A stretch of DNA of 63,167 nucleotides from Paracoccaceae bacterium (GTDB lineage: Bacteria; Pseudomonadota; Alphaproteobacteria; Rhodobacterales; Rhodobacteraceae): the NCBI GenBank assembly GCA_028875855.1, contig JAGWVA010000015.1:1-63167 (forward strand). The letters are read 5' to 3'. The position numbers and the translations under genes were made by a program. Under the pieces are notes generated by a model, which saw only the letters and a list, made by a program, of their open reading frames with translations, ran no database searches and had not been told where the DNA came from. Below are positions 8,910 to 17,579 of this stretch, piece by piece (positions within the stretch are counted from its first letter, which is position 1; every line of letters starts with the position of its first letter).

Positions 8910-10343
8910 TCAATGCCCCTTGCCGAAGAAGATCGTGTCGGTCTTGGCCCGGTCGGTGCCGGTCATGTCCTGCACCCAGAACCGAAGCGGCGTGCGCTCG
9001 GCGCGGGCCGCCCGGCTGTCCGGCGCGGCCAGCACATAGACGCGCTGCAGCTTCGTCTCGTCGGCGGGGACGGTGATCGTGTCGCCCTTGACGCCCTCCA
9101 GAGACAGTTTCAGATCGGACGAGGACGTGATCGACAGTTTGAACGGCCGCGGCGTGTGCTGCATGTTGCGCAGGCGGATGTCGTAGGTGTTGCGGATCGC
9201 CCCGTCGGACATGGTGACATAGACCGGGTTGCGCACCGGCGCGACCGTCATGCCGATCGGTTGGCGCATGAAGAGCGCGACGATCAGCCCGACGCCGATG
9301 CCGCCCCACAGGACGGTATAAAGGATCGTCCGGGCCCGGAAGATGTGCTTCCACACCGATTTCGGCGGCTGGCCCGCGCGTTCGCGGCCCTCGTCGGTCA
9401 GGGCCATGTAGCCGATCAGGCCGCGCGGCTTGCCGACCTTGTCCATCATGTCGTTGCAGGCGTCGATGCACAGGCCGCAGGTGATGCAGGCAAGCTGCTG
9501 GCCGTCGCGGATGTCGATCCCCATCGGGCAGACGTTCACGCAGGCCATGCAGTCGATGCAATCGCCCAGCCGATCCGCGCCCTCGCCCTTGCGGTGCTTG
9601 CCACGCGGCTCGCCCCGCCAGCTGCGGTAGCCGATGGTGATCGTGTCCTCATCCATCATGGCCGCCTGAATCCGCGGCCAGGGGCAGGCGTAGATGCAGA
9701 TCTGCTCGCGCGCGAAACCGCCGAAGAAGAAGGTCGTGAAGGTCAGGATGCCCATGGTGATATAGGCCACGGGATGGGCCTGCCCGGTGACGAGCTGGCT
9801 GAGAAGCGTGGGCGCATCGGCGAAGTAGAAGACCCAGGCCCCGCCGGTCGCCAGACCGATCAGCAGCCAGAGCGTCCATTTCGTCAGCCGCAGCCGCGCC
9901 TTTTGCAGGTTCCAGCCCTGCCGGTAAAGCCGCAGGCGGTTGTTTCGGTCGCCCTCGACCCAGCGTTCCACAAGGATGAAGAGGTCGGTCCAGACCGTCT
10001 GCGGACAGGCATAACCGCACCAGACGCGCCCCAGCGCCGAGGTGAACAGAAAGAGCCCGAGCCCCGCCATCACCAGAAGACCGGCAACGAAATAGAATTC
10101 GTGCGGCCAGATCTCGATCCAGAAGAAGAAGAAACGGCGCCCGGCCAGATCAAGCAGCACGGCCTGATCGGGAAGGGTCGGGCCGCGGTCCCAGCGAATC
10201 CAGGGCATGATGTAGTAGATCGCCAGCATCACGGTCATGAGCGACCATTTCAGCGTGCGGAAATTGCCCTTCACGCGCCGGGGAAAGATCGGCTCCCGCG
10301 CGGCGTAGAGCGATTCCTGGGGGGTATTGTCGGACGGGATCAA
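8910..10343 (-). CDS. ccoG: cbb3 oxidase assembly Fe-S protein CcoG (RdxB/FixG)
   Basis: A 477-residue polytopic membrane protein with about five transmembrane helices, two ferredoxin-type 4Fe-4S motifs (Cys262/265/268/272 and Cys286/289/292/296) and extra cysteines in WCGYACPQ and CIYACPWP. Family work links it to reduction of Cu(II) for the CcoI pump. The C-terminal part is a periplasmic Ig-like domain. The start is a TTG: it follows GGAG with a 7-base gap, and no ATG or GTG upstream is plausible. An FNR-type box (10404-10417) and a CATACC -10 element (10376-10381) lie upstream at class II spacing. Confidence 0.96.
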   Translation of the reverse strand: MIPSDNTPQESLYAAREPIFPRRVKGNFRTLKWSLMTVMLAIYYIMPWIRWDRGPTLPDQAVLLDLAGRRFFFFWIEIWPHEFYFVAGLLVMAGLGLFLFTSALGRVWCGYACPQTVWTDLFILVERWVEGDRNNRLRLYRQGWNLQKARLRLTKWTLWLLIGLATGGAWVFYFADAPTLLSQLVTGQAHPVAYITMGILTFTTFFFGGFAREQICIYACPWPRIQAAMMDEDTITIGYRSWRGEPRGKHRKGEGADRLGDCIDCMACVNVCPMGIDIRDGQQLACITCGLCIDACNDMMDKVGKPRGLIGYMALTDEGRERAGQPPKSVWKHIFRARTILYTVLWGGIGVGLIVALFMRQPIGMTVAPVRNPVYVTMSDGAIRNTYDIRLRNMQHTPRPFKLSITSSSDLKLSLEGVKGDTITVPADETKLQRVYVLAAPDSRAARAERTPLRFWVQDMTGTDRAKTDTIFFGKGH

Positions 10344-10375
10344 GAGCGGGCTCCGATGATTCTTCGGTTTTGTCC

Positions 10376-10381
10376 GGTATG
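10376..10381 (-). promoter_or_regulatory. Predicted -10 element of the FnrL-dependent ccoG promoter
   Basis: On the minus strand it reads CATACC. Its centre is 32 bp from the centre of the FNR-type box at 10404-10417, exactly the geometry of class II FNR activation (box centred at about -41.5). The predicted transcription start is near 10369, giving a leader of about 26 bases before the ccoG TTG start. Confidence 0.55.
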
Positions 10382-10403
10382 GGGCGCGGGGCGGTGTCGT
10401 TCC

Positions 10404-10417
10404 TTGACTTGCGTCAA
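10404..10417 (-). promoter_or_regulatory. FNR/FnrL-type binding box upstream of ccoG
   Basis: TTGACTTGCGTCAA, a perfect TTGA-N6-TCAA, centred about 67 bases upstream of the ccoG start codon. The FnrL protein encoded at 15398-16147 keeps the ETVSR recognition-helix residues used by FNR to read TTGA. Confidence 0.85.
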
Positions 10418-10708
10418 AAAGCGGATCGCCGATGCATCAATTGAGGTCTGTCCTCTGGCGGCCGCGACCCTGCCGGTCCGTGTGTTTCTGCTGCCCCGGG
10501 TCTATCCCGTCCGGCCGGCGGACGCCCCGGCAATCTCGCTCCGCGCGGCGCGACCAATCGCCCCGCCCTCGCGGGATCGTGAATTCGTGCCGGGAAAAGT
10601 GAGGTAGGCACCGGCCCCCGAGGAAACGCGCGAACAGGACGGAGGCCGGTGCTTCTCCGGCCTTTCGACCGGATAGGGGCATCCTGCGCGCGCCGGGAGG
10701 ATCGCACC

Positions 10709-10722
10709 TTGATATGGGTCAA
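10709..10722 (-). promoter_or_regulatory. Second FNR/FnrL-type box in the ccoP-ccoG spacer
   Basis: TTGATATGGGTCAA, a perfect TTGA-N6-TCAA. It lies just past the ccoNOQP terminator and far (about 370 bases) from ccoG. Read on the minus strand, a weak -10-like CAGGAT is 32 bp away (10681-10686), suggesting a start near 10674 that would make a long ccoG leader or a separate short transcript. Which strand it serves is unknown. Confidence 0.6.
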
Positions 10723-10765
10723 CTTTGCCGCGGCGACCGCGATTTTTCGCGCATCGGCGCCCGGC

Positions 10766-10800
10766 GCAAAAGGAAACGGCCCGGATCGAGATCCGGGCCG
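10766..10800 (-). terminator. Rho-independent terminator of ccoNOQP
   Basis: A perfect 11-bp inverted repeat (10777-10800: CGGCCCGGATC, GA loop, GATCCGGGCCG) lies 22 bases past the ccoP stop. On the minus strand it is followed by TTTCCTTTTG. It separates the structural genes from the ccoGHIS assembly operon. Confidence 0.9.
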
Positions 10801-10822
10801 GTCAAGATCTGCTGAGGGCCGA

Positions 10823-11695
10823 TTACTGGCCGCCGCCCAGACCGTGGACGTAAAGCGAGACGGCGCGGATGTCGGCTTCGCTCAGCTTGCCCGACCACGA
10901 CGGCATCACGCCCGCGCGGCCGTTGGTGATCGTCTGCGTCAGCGTCGCCTGATCGCCCCCGTAAAGCCAGATCGCGTCGGTGAGGTTCGGCGCCCCCATC
11001 GCCTGGTTGCCCTTGCCGTTGTCGCCATGGCAGGCCACGCAGTTGTCGGCAAAGACCTTTGCCCCTGCCGTGGCTTGCGCCGCGTCGAACTTCTGGTTCG
11101 AGATCTTCAGGACATACTGCACGACATCCGCGATCTCGACGGGCTTGAGCGACTCACCCCAGGCCGGCATGGCCGGCGCGGCGCGCGTGTCGGGATCGGT
11201 CGGGCTGCGCACGCCATGCAGGATCGTCGTGTAGATCGCGTCGATCGTGCCGCCATGCAGCCAGTCGTCGTCCAGCAGGTTGGGATAGCCCTTGTTGCCG
11301 GCCGCGCCCGCGCCGTGGCACTGCATGCAGTTCGTGCGGAAGACCGCCGCACCGGCCGAATTCGCATATTGCATCAGCGCCGGGTCGTTCTTCACCTCGG
11401 TCAGCTTCGTGGCGTCGAGCTTCTTTTGCAGCGGTGCCAGTTGCTTGTCCCAGGCCTTGACCTCGGCCGCCTCGGCGCCCCGCGTGGAATAGTGCAGGAC
11501 GCCCGCCGTCTCGCCGCCGGGCAGCGGCCATGCGGGATAGAGGATCGTATAGACCAGCGCGAAGAGGATGCAGGCGTAGAAGGTATACAGCCACCACTTC
11601 GGAAGCGGGTTGTTCAGTTCTTCGATGCCGTCCCAGGAATGGCCGGTCGTGCCGGGATCGTTCTTTCCATGGGACTGCGGGTGCGGGGTCGTCAT
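10823..11695 (-). CDS. ccoP: cbb3-type cytochrome c oxidase subunit III (diheme cytochrome c)
   Basis: A 290-residue membrane-anchored diheme cytochrome that passes electrons from the bc1 complex/soluble cytochromes into the cbb3 oxidase. It has the N-terminal CcoP motif WDGIEELNNPLPKWW, one transmembrane helix (about 34-53), then two c-type haem sites, CMQCH at 123-127 and CVACH at 219-223, each with a downstream Met ligand candidate (PAMPAWG, GVMPSW). The start ATG overlaps the ccoQ stop (ATGA), which fixes it; longer upstream extensions of the frame belong to the ccoQ/ccoO region. Confidence 0.98.
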   Translation of the reverse strand: MTTPHPQSHGKNDPGTTGHSWDGIEELNNPLPKWWLYTFYACILFALVYTILYPAWPLPGGETAGVLHYSTRGAEAAEVKAWDKQLAPLQKKLDATKLTEVKNDPALMQYANSAGAAVFRTNCMQCHGAGAAGNKGYPNLLDDDWLHGGTIDAIYTTILHGVRSPTDPDTRAAPAMPAWGESLKPVEIADVVQYVLKISNQKFDAAQATAGAKVFADNCVACHGDNGKGNQAMGAPNLTDAIWLYGGDQATLTQTITNGRAGVMPSWSGKLSEADIRAVSLYVHGLGGGQ

Positions 11696-11907
11696 TTCAA
11701 CGCCTCCTTGACGGTGGGGCCCTTCGTCGTCGGGCTTGTGTCGCTGGCGGGGCGATCCTCGTTGCGGAAGATCGATAGGGCCGCATCCTCCTGGGACTTG
11801 CTCCGGCCGGGCCAGAAGGCCCAGATCGCGGCAACCGTGAAGACCCCGGCCATGAACACCAGCCCCCAGCTCAGGGCAAATCGTTGGATGGTCTCGAACT
11901 TTTCCAT
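11692..11907 (-). CDS. ccoQ: cbb3-type oxidase small subunit CcoQ
   Basis: 71 residues. It begins MEKFETIQRFALSWG, has a single transmembrane helix (LVFMAGVFTVAAIWAFWP), then a cytoplasmic tail with the CcoQ-typical SQEDAALSIFRNED. In Rhodobacter, CcoQ stabilises the complex and has been linked to oxygen signal transfer to Prr. The tail carries about 20 residues beyond the FRNED region. The start follows AGGAGG, and the stop overlaps the ccoP start. Confidence 0.93.
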   Translation of the reverse strand: MEKFETIQRFALSWGLVFMAGVFTVAAIWAFWPGRSKSQEDAALSIFRNEDRPASDTSPTTKGPTVKEALK

Positions 11908-11915
11908 GTGTCCTC

Positions 11916-12644
11916 CTACCGGGTGGCGTCCGGCGTGAAGGTGGAGAAGTCCACCATGGTGCCCAGCACCTGCAGATAGGCAATCAGGGCGTCCATCTCG
12001 GAAATGCCGGGCTTGCCGTCGAAGTTGCGCACGTTGACCTTCTTGCCATAGCGCTTGAGAAGACCGGCGCTGTCGGCGTTCGGATCGTCCTGCGCCTTGA
12101 AGTCCGCCACCGCGTTGTTGATCTCGTCCGCGGTGTAGGGCACGCCCACTTCCTTGTTCGTGCGCATCAGGTCGGCGATGTATTTGCCGTCGATCATGTT
12201 CTGCGACAGGAAGCCGAACTTCGGCATGATCGATTCCGGCACCACCGATTGCGGGTTGGTCAGGTGATCGACGTGCCAGTGGTCGGAATAGCGTCCCCCC
12301 ACGCGGGCAAGGTCGGGGCCCTGCCGCTCGGACCCCCACTGGAACGGATGGTCATACATGGATTCCGCCGCAAGGCTGTAGTGGCCATAGCGTTCGACCT
12401 CGTCCCGCATGGGGCGGATCATCTGGCTGTGGCAGTAGAAGCAGCCCTCGCGCATGTAGATCATGCGGCCCGCGAGTTCGAGCGGGGTGTAGGGGCGAAC
12501 CCCCTGCACCTTCTCGATCGTGTTCTGCAGGTAGAACAGCGGCACGATCTCGACCAGGCCGCCGATCGTCACCACGAGGAACGACAGGATCAGAAGCAAC
12601 GAGGCGTTGGTTTCGATCTTCTTGTGTTTGTCCAGAAAAGCCAT
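11916..12644 (-). CDS. ccoO: cbb3-type cytochrome c oxidase subunit II (monoheme cytochrome c)
   Basis: 242 residues with an N-terminal transmembrane anchor ([21 protein letters not shown]) and one c-type haem site, CFYCH at 68-72, in the conserved context [20 protein letters not shown]. The haem Met ligand is probably in [10 protein letters not shown]. CcoO relays electrons from CcoP to the CcoN haem b centre in the periplasmic face of the complex. It lies 12 bases after the ccoN stop. Confidence 0.98.
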   Translation of the reverse strand: MAFLDKHKKIETNASLLLILSFLVVTIGGLVEIVPLFYLQNTIEKVQGVRPYTPLELAGRMIYMREGCFYCHSQMIRPMRDEVERYGHYSLAAESMYDHPFQWGSERQGPDLARVGGRYSDHWHVDHLTNPQSVVPESIMPKFGFLSQNMIDGKYIADLMRTNKEVGVPYTADEINNAVADFKAQDDPNADSAGLLKRYGKKVNVRNFDGKPGISEMDALIAYLQVLGTMVDFSTFTPDATR

Positions 12645-12656
12645 GACTGCCTCCGA

Positions 12657-14255
<1,599 letters not shown>

Positions 14256-14352
14256 TATGCGTCCCTTCGTCCGTAACCCCGGTTGCGAGTCGCACCTCGC
14301 CCCGGGAAATCTGTGACGGCCTAGCTTTTGTCGGGGGGGTGCTCACGCCGCC

Positions 14353-14366
14353 TTGATCCATGTCAA
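14353..14366 (-). promoter_or_regulatory. FNR/FnrL-type box of the ccoN promoter
   Basis: TTGATCCATGTCAA, a perfect TTGA-N6-TCAA, centred about 104 bases upstream of the ccoN start. Class II spacing puts the -10 near 14322-14330, where the minus strand reads CAAAAGCTAG; the match is only fair. It is the ccoN-proximal of two boxes in the ccoN-uspA spacer. Confidence 0.85.
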
Positions 14367-14394
14367 AAACCCGTGAGGCGCCGTGAACGCAAGG

Positions 14395-14408
14395 TTGATC
14401 GAGGTCAA
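14395..14408 (+). promoter_or_regulatory. FNR/FnrL-type box of the uspA promoter
   Basis: TTGATCGAGGTCAA, a perfect TTGA-N6-TCAA, 36 bp from the box assigned to ccoN. A strong -10, TATAAC, is centred 30 bp downstream on the plus strand, close to class II activation geometry for uspA. Confidence 0.8.
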
Positions 14409-14428
14409 AGCCCTGCGGCAAATCGGCT

Positions 14429-14434
14429 TATAAC
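14429..14434 (+). promoter_or_regulatory. Predicted -10 element of uspA
   Basis: TATAAC (5 of 6 consensus bases), centred 30 bp after the FNR-type box centre. The predicted start is near 14442, giving a leader of about 26 bases that contains the GAGGAG ribosome site of uspA. Confidence 0.55.
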
Positions 14435-14467
14435 GTTGATCGAAACGCCCCATCGAGGAGAGACGCG

Positions 14468-15307
14468 ATGGCCTACAAGTCGATCATGACGGTTCTGACC
14501 GGAACGGAAACGCTCGAGGCGACGCTCGCCTCCGCAACGGAACTGGCGCGGCGCAACGATGCGCATCTCGAAGTGCTGTCGCTGGGAATCGACCGCACGC
14601 AGGCGGGCTATTACTACGCCGGGGCCGCCATCGTGCTGCAGCAGGAGATGCTGGACCGGGCCGAGGAAGATGCCCGCAACCTCGACGCAAAGGTGCAGGC
14701 GCGGCTCGGGCGCGAGGATATCCGCTGGTCGAGCGAAGCCGCCATCGCCCAGCTGGGCGGGCTGAACGGTCTTGTGGCCGTGCGCGCGCGGTTCAACGAT
14801 CTCGTGGTGCTTCCCAAACCCTTCGGCGAAGGCCGCGGGCAGGAGGACGAGGCCGTGGTGGAAGCCGCGCTTTTCGAAGGGGGCACGCCCGTTCTTGTCG
14901 TGCCCGACAACGGGCTGGGCGACAATTTCGCCCACCGCGTCGTGGTCGCCTGGAACCAGAGCGACGAGTCGCTTCGCGCGGTCCGCGCGGCGCTTCCCCT
15001 GCTGAAGCGGGCGGAGAAGGTGGACATCGCCGTGGTGGAACCCGCCCGGCATGGCCCCGAACGCTCGGACCCCGGCGGCCCGCTGAGCCAGATGCTCGCC
15101 CGCCACGGGGTGCGGGCCGAAGTCTCGGTTCTTGCCAAGACCCTTCCGAAGATCTCGGACGTCCTGCTGCGCCATGTCCGGGATCAGGATGCGGACATGC
15201 TGGTGATGGGCGCCTACGGCCATTCCCGCTTCCGCGAGGCGATTCTGGGCGGCGCGACACGGGCGATGCTGGAGCAGGCCAGCGTCCCGGTTCTCATGGC
15301 GCATTGA
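14468..15307 (+). CDS. Universal stress protein, tandem UspA domains
   Basis: 279 residues forming two Usp folds. The first half begins MAYKSIMTVLTGTETLEATL; the second carries HRVVVAWNQSDESLRAVRAA and the nucleotide-binding end MLVMGAYGHSRFREAILGGATR, the G-2X-G-9X-G-type motif of ATP-binding Usps. The first copy lacks that motif. A usp gene next to ccoN is common in Rhodobacteraceae. The shared spacer with two FNR-type boxes implies induction at low oxygen together with the oxidase. Confidence 0.92.
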   Translation: MAYKSIMTVLTGTETLEATLASATELARRNDAHLEVLSLGIDRTQAGYYYAGAAIVLQQEMLDRAEEDARNLDAKVQARLGREDIRWSSEAAIAQLGGLNGLVAVRARFNDLVVLPKPFGEGRGQEDEAVVEAALFEGGTPVLVVPDNGLGDNFAHRVVVAWNQSDESLRAVRAALPLLKRAEKVDIAVVEPARHGPERSDPGGPLSQMLARHGVRAEVSVLAKTLPKISDVLLRHVRDQDADMLVMGAYGHSRFREAILGGATRAMLEQASVPVLMAH

Positions 15308-15350
15308 GGTCGGAACCGGAAAGCGGCAACGCCACAACCCAAAGGCGAAT

Positions 15351-15372
15351 CGCCTCCGTCGCGGCGGAGGCG
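15351..15372. terminator. Hairpin between convergent uspA and fnrL
   Basis: A perfect 8-bp stem (CGCCTCCG, 6-base loop, CGGAGGCG) in the 90-bp spacer between two converging genes. Neither side has a U-tract, so if it terminates it would need Rho or act mainly as a 3'-end barrier. Confidence 0.5.
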
Positions 15373-15397
15373 AAGTCGCATGACGATTGCCGGTCGG

Positions 15398-16147
15398 TCA
15401 GGCCAGCATGCCGCCGTCGGTATCGTCGCCCGCCTCTTCCAGAAGCCGATCGACGTCGGGCACCGAAACGTGCCGCTTGCCCTCCAGCGAAATGACTCCG
15501 TCGCGCTTGAGCGCCGAGATCTGCCGGCTGACCGTTTCAAGCGTGAGGCCAAGATAATCCGCCATCGCTTCGCGCGTGAGGGGCAGATCGAAGGTCAGCG
15601 GCCCCTTGTCGCCCCGAAGCTTGAGCGAGGAATCCCGCCGCCCGATGATCGCGATCAGGCTGGCGATCTTTTCCCGCGCGGTCTTGCGGCCCAGCAGCAG
15701 CATCCATTCCCGCGCGGCGTCCAGCTCGTCCAGCGTCATCTCGAGCAGGCGCTGACCGATATGGGGCGTGCGAACCATCATGTCTTCAAAGGGTTTCTTG
15801 CGGAAGCAGCACATCACGAGGTCGGTCGTGGCCGTCACGTCATAGGGCGCGCGCTCGCGCCCCGGACGGCCGACGAAATCGGACGGCAGCAGAAGGCCGA
15901 CCATCTGGCGGCGTCCGTCTTCCATCGTCTGCGTCAGCGTTGCGATCCCCGTGACGACCGAAGCGACGAAATCCATCCGGTCGCCGGACCAGATCACCGT
16001 CTGACCGGCCTCGAAACTGCGGTAATACTTGATCTGCTCAAGCGCAGCCAATTCGTCGGTCTCGCAGCGCGCGCAGACGGCGCGGTGCCGGATCGGGCAG
16101 TTGCCGCAGTCCGGGTGACCAGTGAAATGTATATGTGTCGTATCCAT
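15398..16147 (-). CDS. fnrL: FnrL, oxygen-responsive Crp/Fnr-family regulator
   Basis: 249 residues. Fe-S ligand candidates are Cys14, Cys17, Cys25 and Cys113, the same spacing as Rhodobacter sphaeroides FnrL (Cys28 and Cys114 are extra). A cNMP-fold domain, a long dimerisation helix and a C-terminal winged helix (TREAMADYLGLTLETVSRQ) follow; ETVSR matches the FNR residues that read TTGA. The start at 16147 is used since it places Cys14 as in the known protein; an upstream in-frame Met would add 14 residues and run through the FNR box. The box at 16167-16180 is centred only about 27 bases upstream of the start, so autoregulation, probably repression, is likely. Confidence 0.96.
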   Translation of the reverse strand: MDTTHIHFTGHPDCGNCPIRHRAVCARCETDELAALEQIKYYRSFEAGQTVIWSGDRMDFVASVVTGIATLTQTMEDGRRQMVGLLLPSDFVGRPGRERAPYDVTATTDLVMCCFRKKPFEDMMVRTPHIGQRLLEMTLDELDAAREWMLLLGRKTAREKIASLIAIIGRRDSSLKLRGDKGPLTFDLPLTREAMADYLGLTLETVSRQISALKRDGVISLEGKRHVSVPDVDRLLEEAGDDTDGGMLA

Positions 16148-16166
16148 GCGGGCCTTGGGCGGCGAT

Positions 16167-16180
16167 TTGATCTGCGTCAA
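16167..16180 (+). promoter_or_regulatory. FNR/FnrL-type box shared by fnrL and hemN
   Basis: TTGATCTGCGTCAA, a perfect TTGA-N6-TCAA, in the 67-bp divergent spacer. Its centre (16173.5) is 41.5 bases before the hemN start codon and about 27 bases before the fnrL start codon. The position fits activation of hemN and direct control of fnrL by its own product. Confidence 0.85.
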
Positions 16181-16214
16181 AGAGTGCATTCGCGCGCACT
16201 GTCAGGTTACGCGA

Positions 16215-17570
16215 ATGACACAGGAATCGCAACTTGTGCAGTTCGGGCTGTTTGACGCCCGGGTGCCCAGATACACCAGTTACCCGACCGCGCCGCATTT
16301 CGATGCGTCTGTCGGGGCTACGCAATTCGCCGACTGGGTCCGGGTGATCCCTGCGGGCAGCGCCATCTCGCTTTACATGCATGTGCCGTTCTGCCGCAGA
16401 CTGTGCTGGTTCTGCGCCTGCCGGACGCAGGGCACGTCGAGCGACGAGCCGGTGCGCGCCTATGCCGAGGTGCTCAAGGCCGAGATTTCGCTGCTGAAGG
16501 CGAACCTTGCGCCGGGCGTGACGCTGTCGCGGCTGCATTGGGGGGGCGGCACGCCGACCCTGCTTCCGGCCGACCTCATCACCGAACTCACCGGGACGAT
16601 CTTCGACCTCGCGCCGCTCGGGCCCGGAGGCGAATTCTCGGTCGAGATCGACCCCAACGAGATCGACGCCCCGCGTCTTGACGCGCTTGCGGCGGCCGGG
16701 ATGAACCGCGCCTCGATCGGGGTGCAGGATTTCGACATCGAGATCCAGAAGACGATCGGCCGCGACCAGACCTACGAAGTGACGCGCGACGCGATCGCGG
16801 AAATTCGCGCGCGCGGCGTGAAAAGCCTCAACGCCGACATCCTTTACGGCCTGCCGCACCAGACGCCGGCCCGGATCTCGGATTCGGTGCAGAAGCTCCT
16901 GTCGCTCTCGCCCGACCGGGTGGCGCTTTACGGTTACGCCCATGTGCCGTGGATGGCGCGGCGGCAGGTGATGATCCCGTCAGATGCCATGCCACGCCCG
17001 GAAGAGCGGCTGGACCTGTTCGAGACGGCGCGCAAGCTGTTCCTGTGGGACGGCTACCGCGAGATCGGGATCGACCATTTTGCCCGGCCCGAGGATGGCC
17101 TTGCCGTGGCACAGGCCGAAGGGGCGCTGCGGCGCAACTTCCAGGGCTACACCGACGACACCGCTCCGGTGCTGATCGGGATCGGCGCCTCGTCCATCTC
17201 GCGGTTTCCGCAGGGCTACGCCCAGAACGCCTCGGCCACCTCGGCCCATACGCGGGCGATCCGCGAAGGACAATTCTCGACCCATCGCGGCCATGTCTTC
17301 ACCGACGACGACCGCCTGCGCGGCCGCATCATCGAAGCGCTGATGTGCGATTTCCGCGTCTCCAGCGCCGAGATCCTGCGGGATTTCAACGTGACGCCGG
17401 GCGCTTTGAACGAGATGTATTCCCGCGCGATGGATGCCTTTCCGCGGATGCTCGCGCTGGATCAGGGCGGTCTGTCGATCCCCGAACACGCGCGCCCCCT
17501 GACCCGGATGATCGCACGCGCCTTCGATGCCTACGATCTGTCGAAGGCCGGGCATTCCTCGGCGATCTGA
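16215..17570 (+). CDS. hemN: Oxygen-independent coproporphyrinogen III oxidase (radical SAM)
   Basis: 451 residues. It performs oxidative decarboxylation of coproporphyrinogen III without O2. The radical-SAM cluster is C60-X3-C64-X2-C67 with the HemN-typical fourth Cys69 (FCRRLCWFCAC), preceded by the YMHVPFC lead-in and followed by HWGGGTPTLL. The N-terminal VPRYTSYPTAPHF is diagnostic for HemN rather than HemW. No Shine-Dalgarno sequence precedes the ATG, and class II spacing from the FNR box puts the transcript start at or beside this ATG, so the mRNA may be leaderless. Confidence 0.96.
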   Translation: MTQESQLVQFGLFDARVPRYTSYPTAPHFDASVGATQFADWVRVIPAGSAISLYMHVPFCRRLCWFCACRTQGTSSDEPVRAYAEVLKAEISLLKANLAPGVTLSRLHWGGGTPTLLPADLITELTGTIFDLAPLGPGGEFSVEIDPNEIDAPRLDALAAAGMNRASIGVQDFDIEIQKTIGRDQTYEVTRDAIAEIRARGVKSLNADILYGLPHQTPARISDSVQKLLSLSPDRVALYGYAHVPWMARRQVMIPSDAMPRPEERLDLFETARKLFLWDGYREIGIDHFARPEDGLAVAQAEGALRRNFQGYTDDTAPVLIGIGASSISRFPQGYAQNASATSAHTRAIREGQFSTHRGHVFTDDDRLRGRIIEALMCDFRVSSAEILRDFNVTPGALNEMYSRAMDAFPRMLALDQGGLSIPEHARPLTRMIARAFDAYDLSKAGHSSAI

Positions 17571-17579
17571 CCTGCCGCA

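Larger units (their letters stand above)
10344..10822. other. 479-bp ccoP-ccoG spacer
   Basis: No convincing protein gene in either strand: the minus-strand frames here are Arg/Pro/Gly-rich GC noise. It holds the ccoNOQP terminator (10777-10800), two FNR-type boxes (10404-10417 and 10709-10722) and an inverted repeat AGGCCGG-N7-CCGGCCT (10643-10663). The second box is about 370 bases from ccoG, so a long leader or a small RNA transcript is possible between it and ccoG. Confidence 0.7.

Noticed and set aside
10437-10682. 81-codon minus-strand frame in the ccoP-ccoG spacer
   Set aside because: Composition is Arg/Gly/Pro-rich, there is no ribosome site, and the frame does not resemble any neighbour. 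The spacer is better explained by regulatory sequence.
14436-14449. TTGATCGAAACGCC near the uspA start as another FNR box
   Set aside because: Only one half-site is present; it also lies downstream of the predicted -10.
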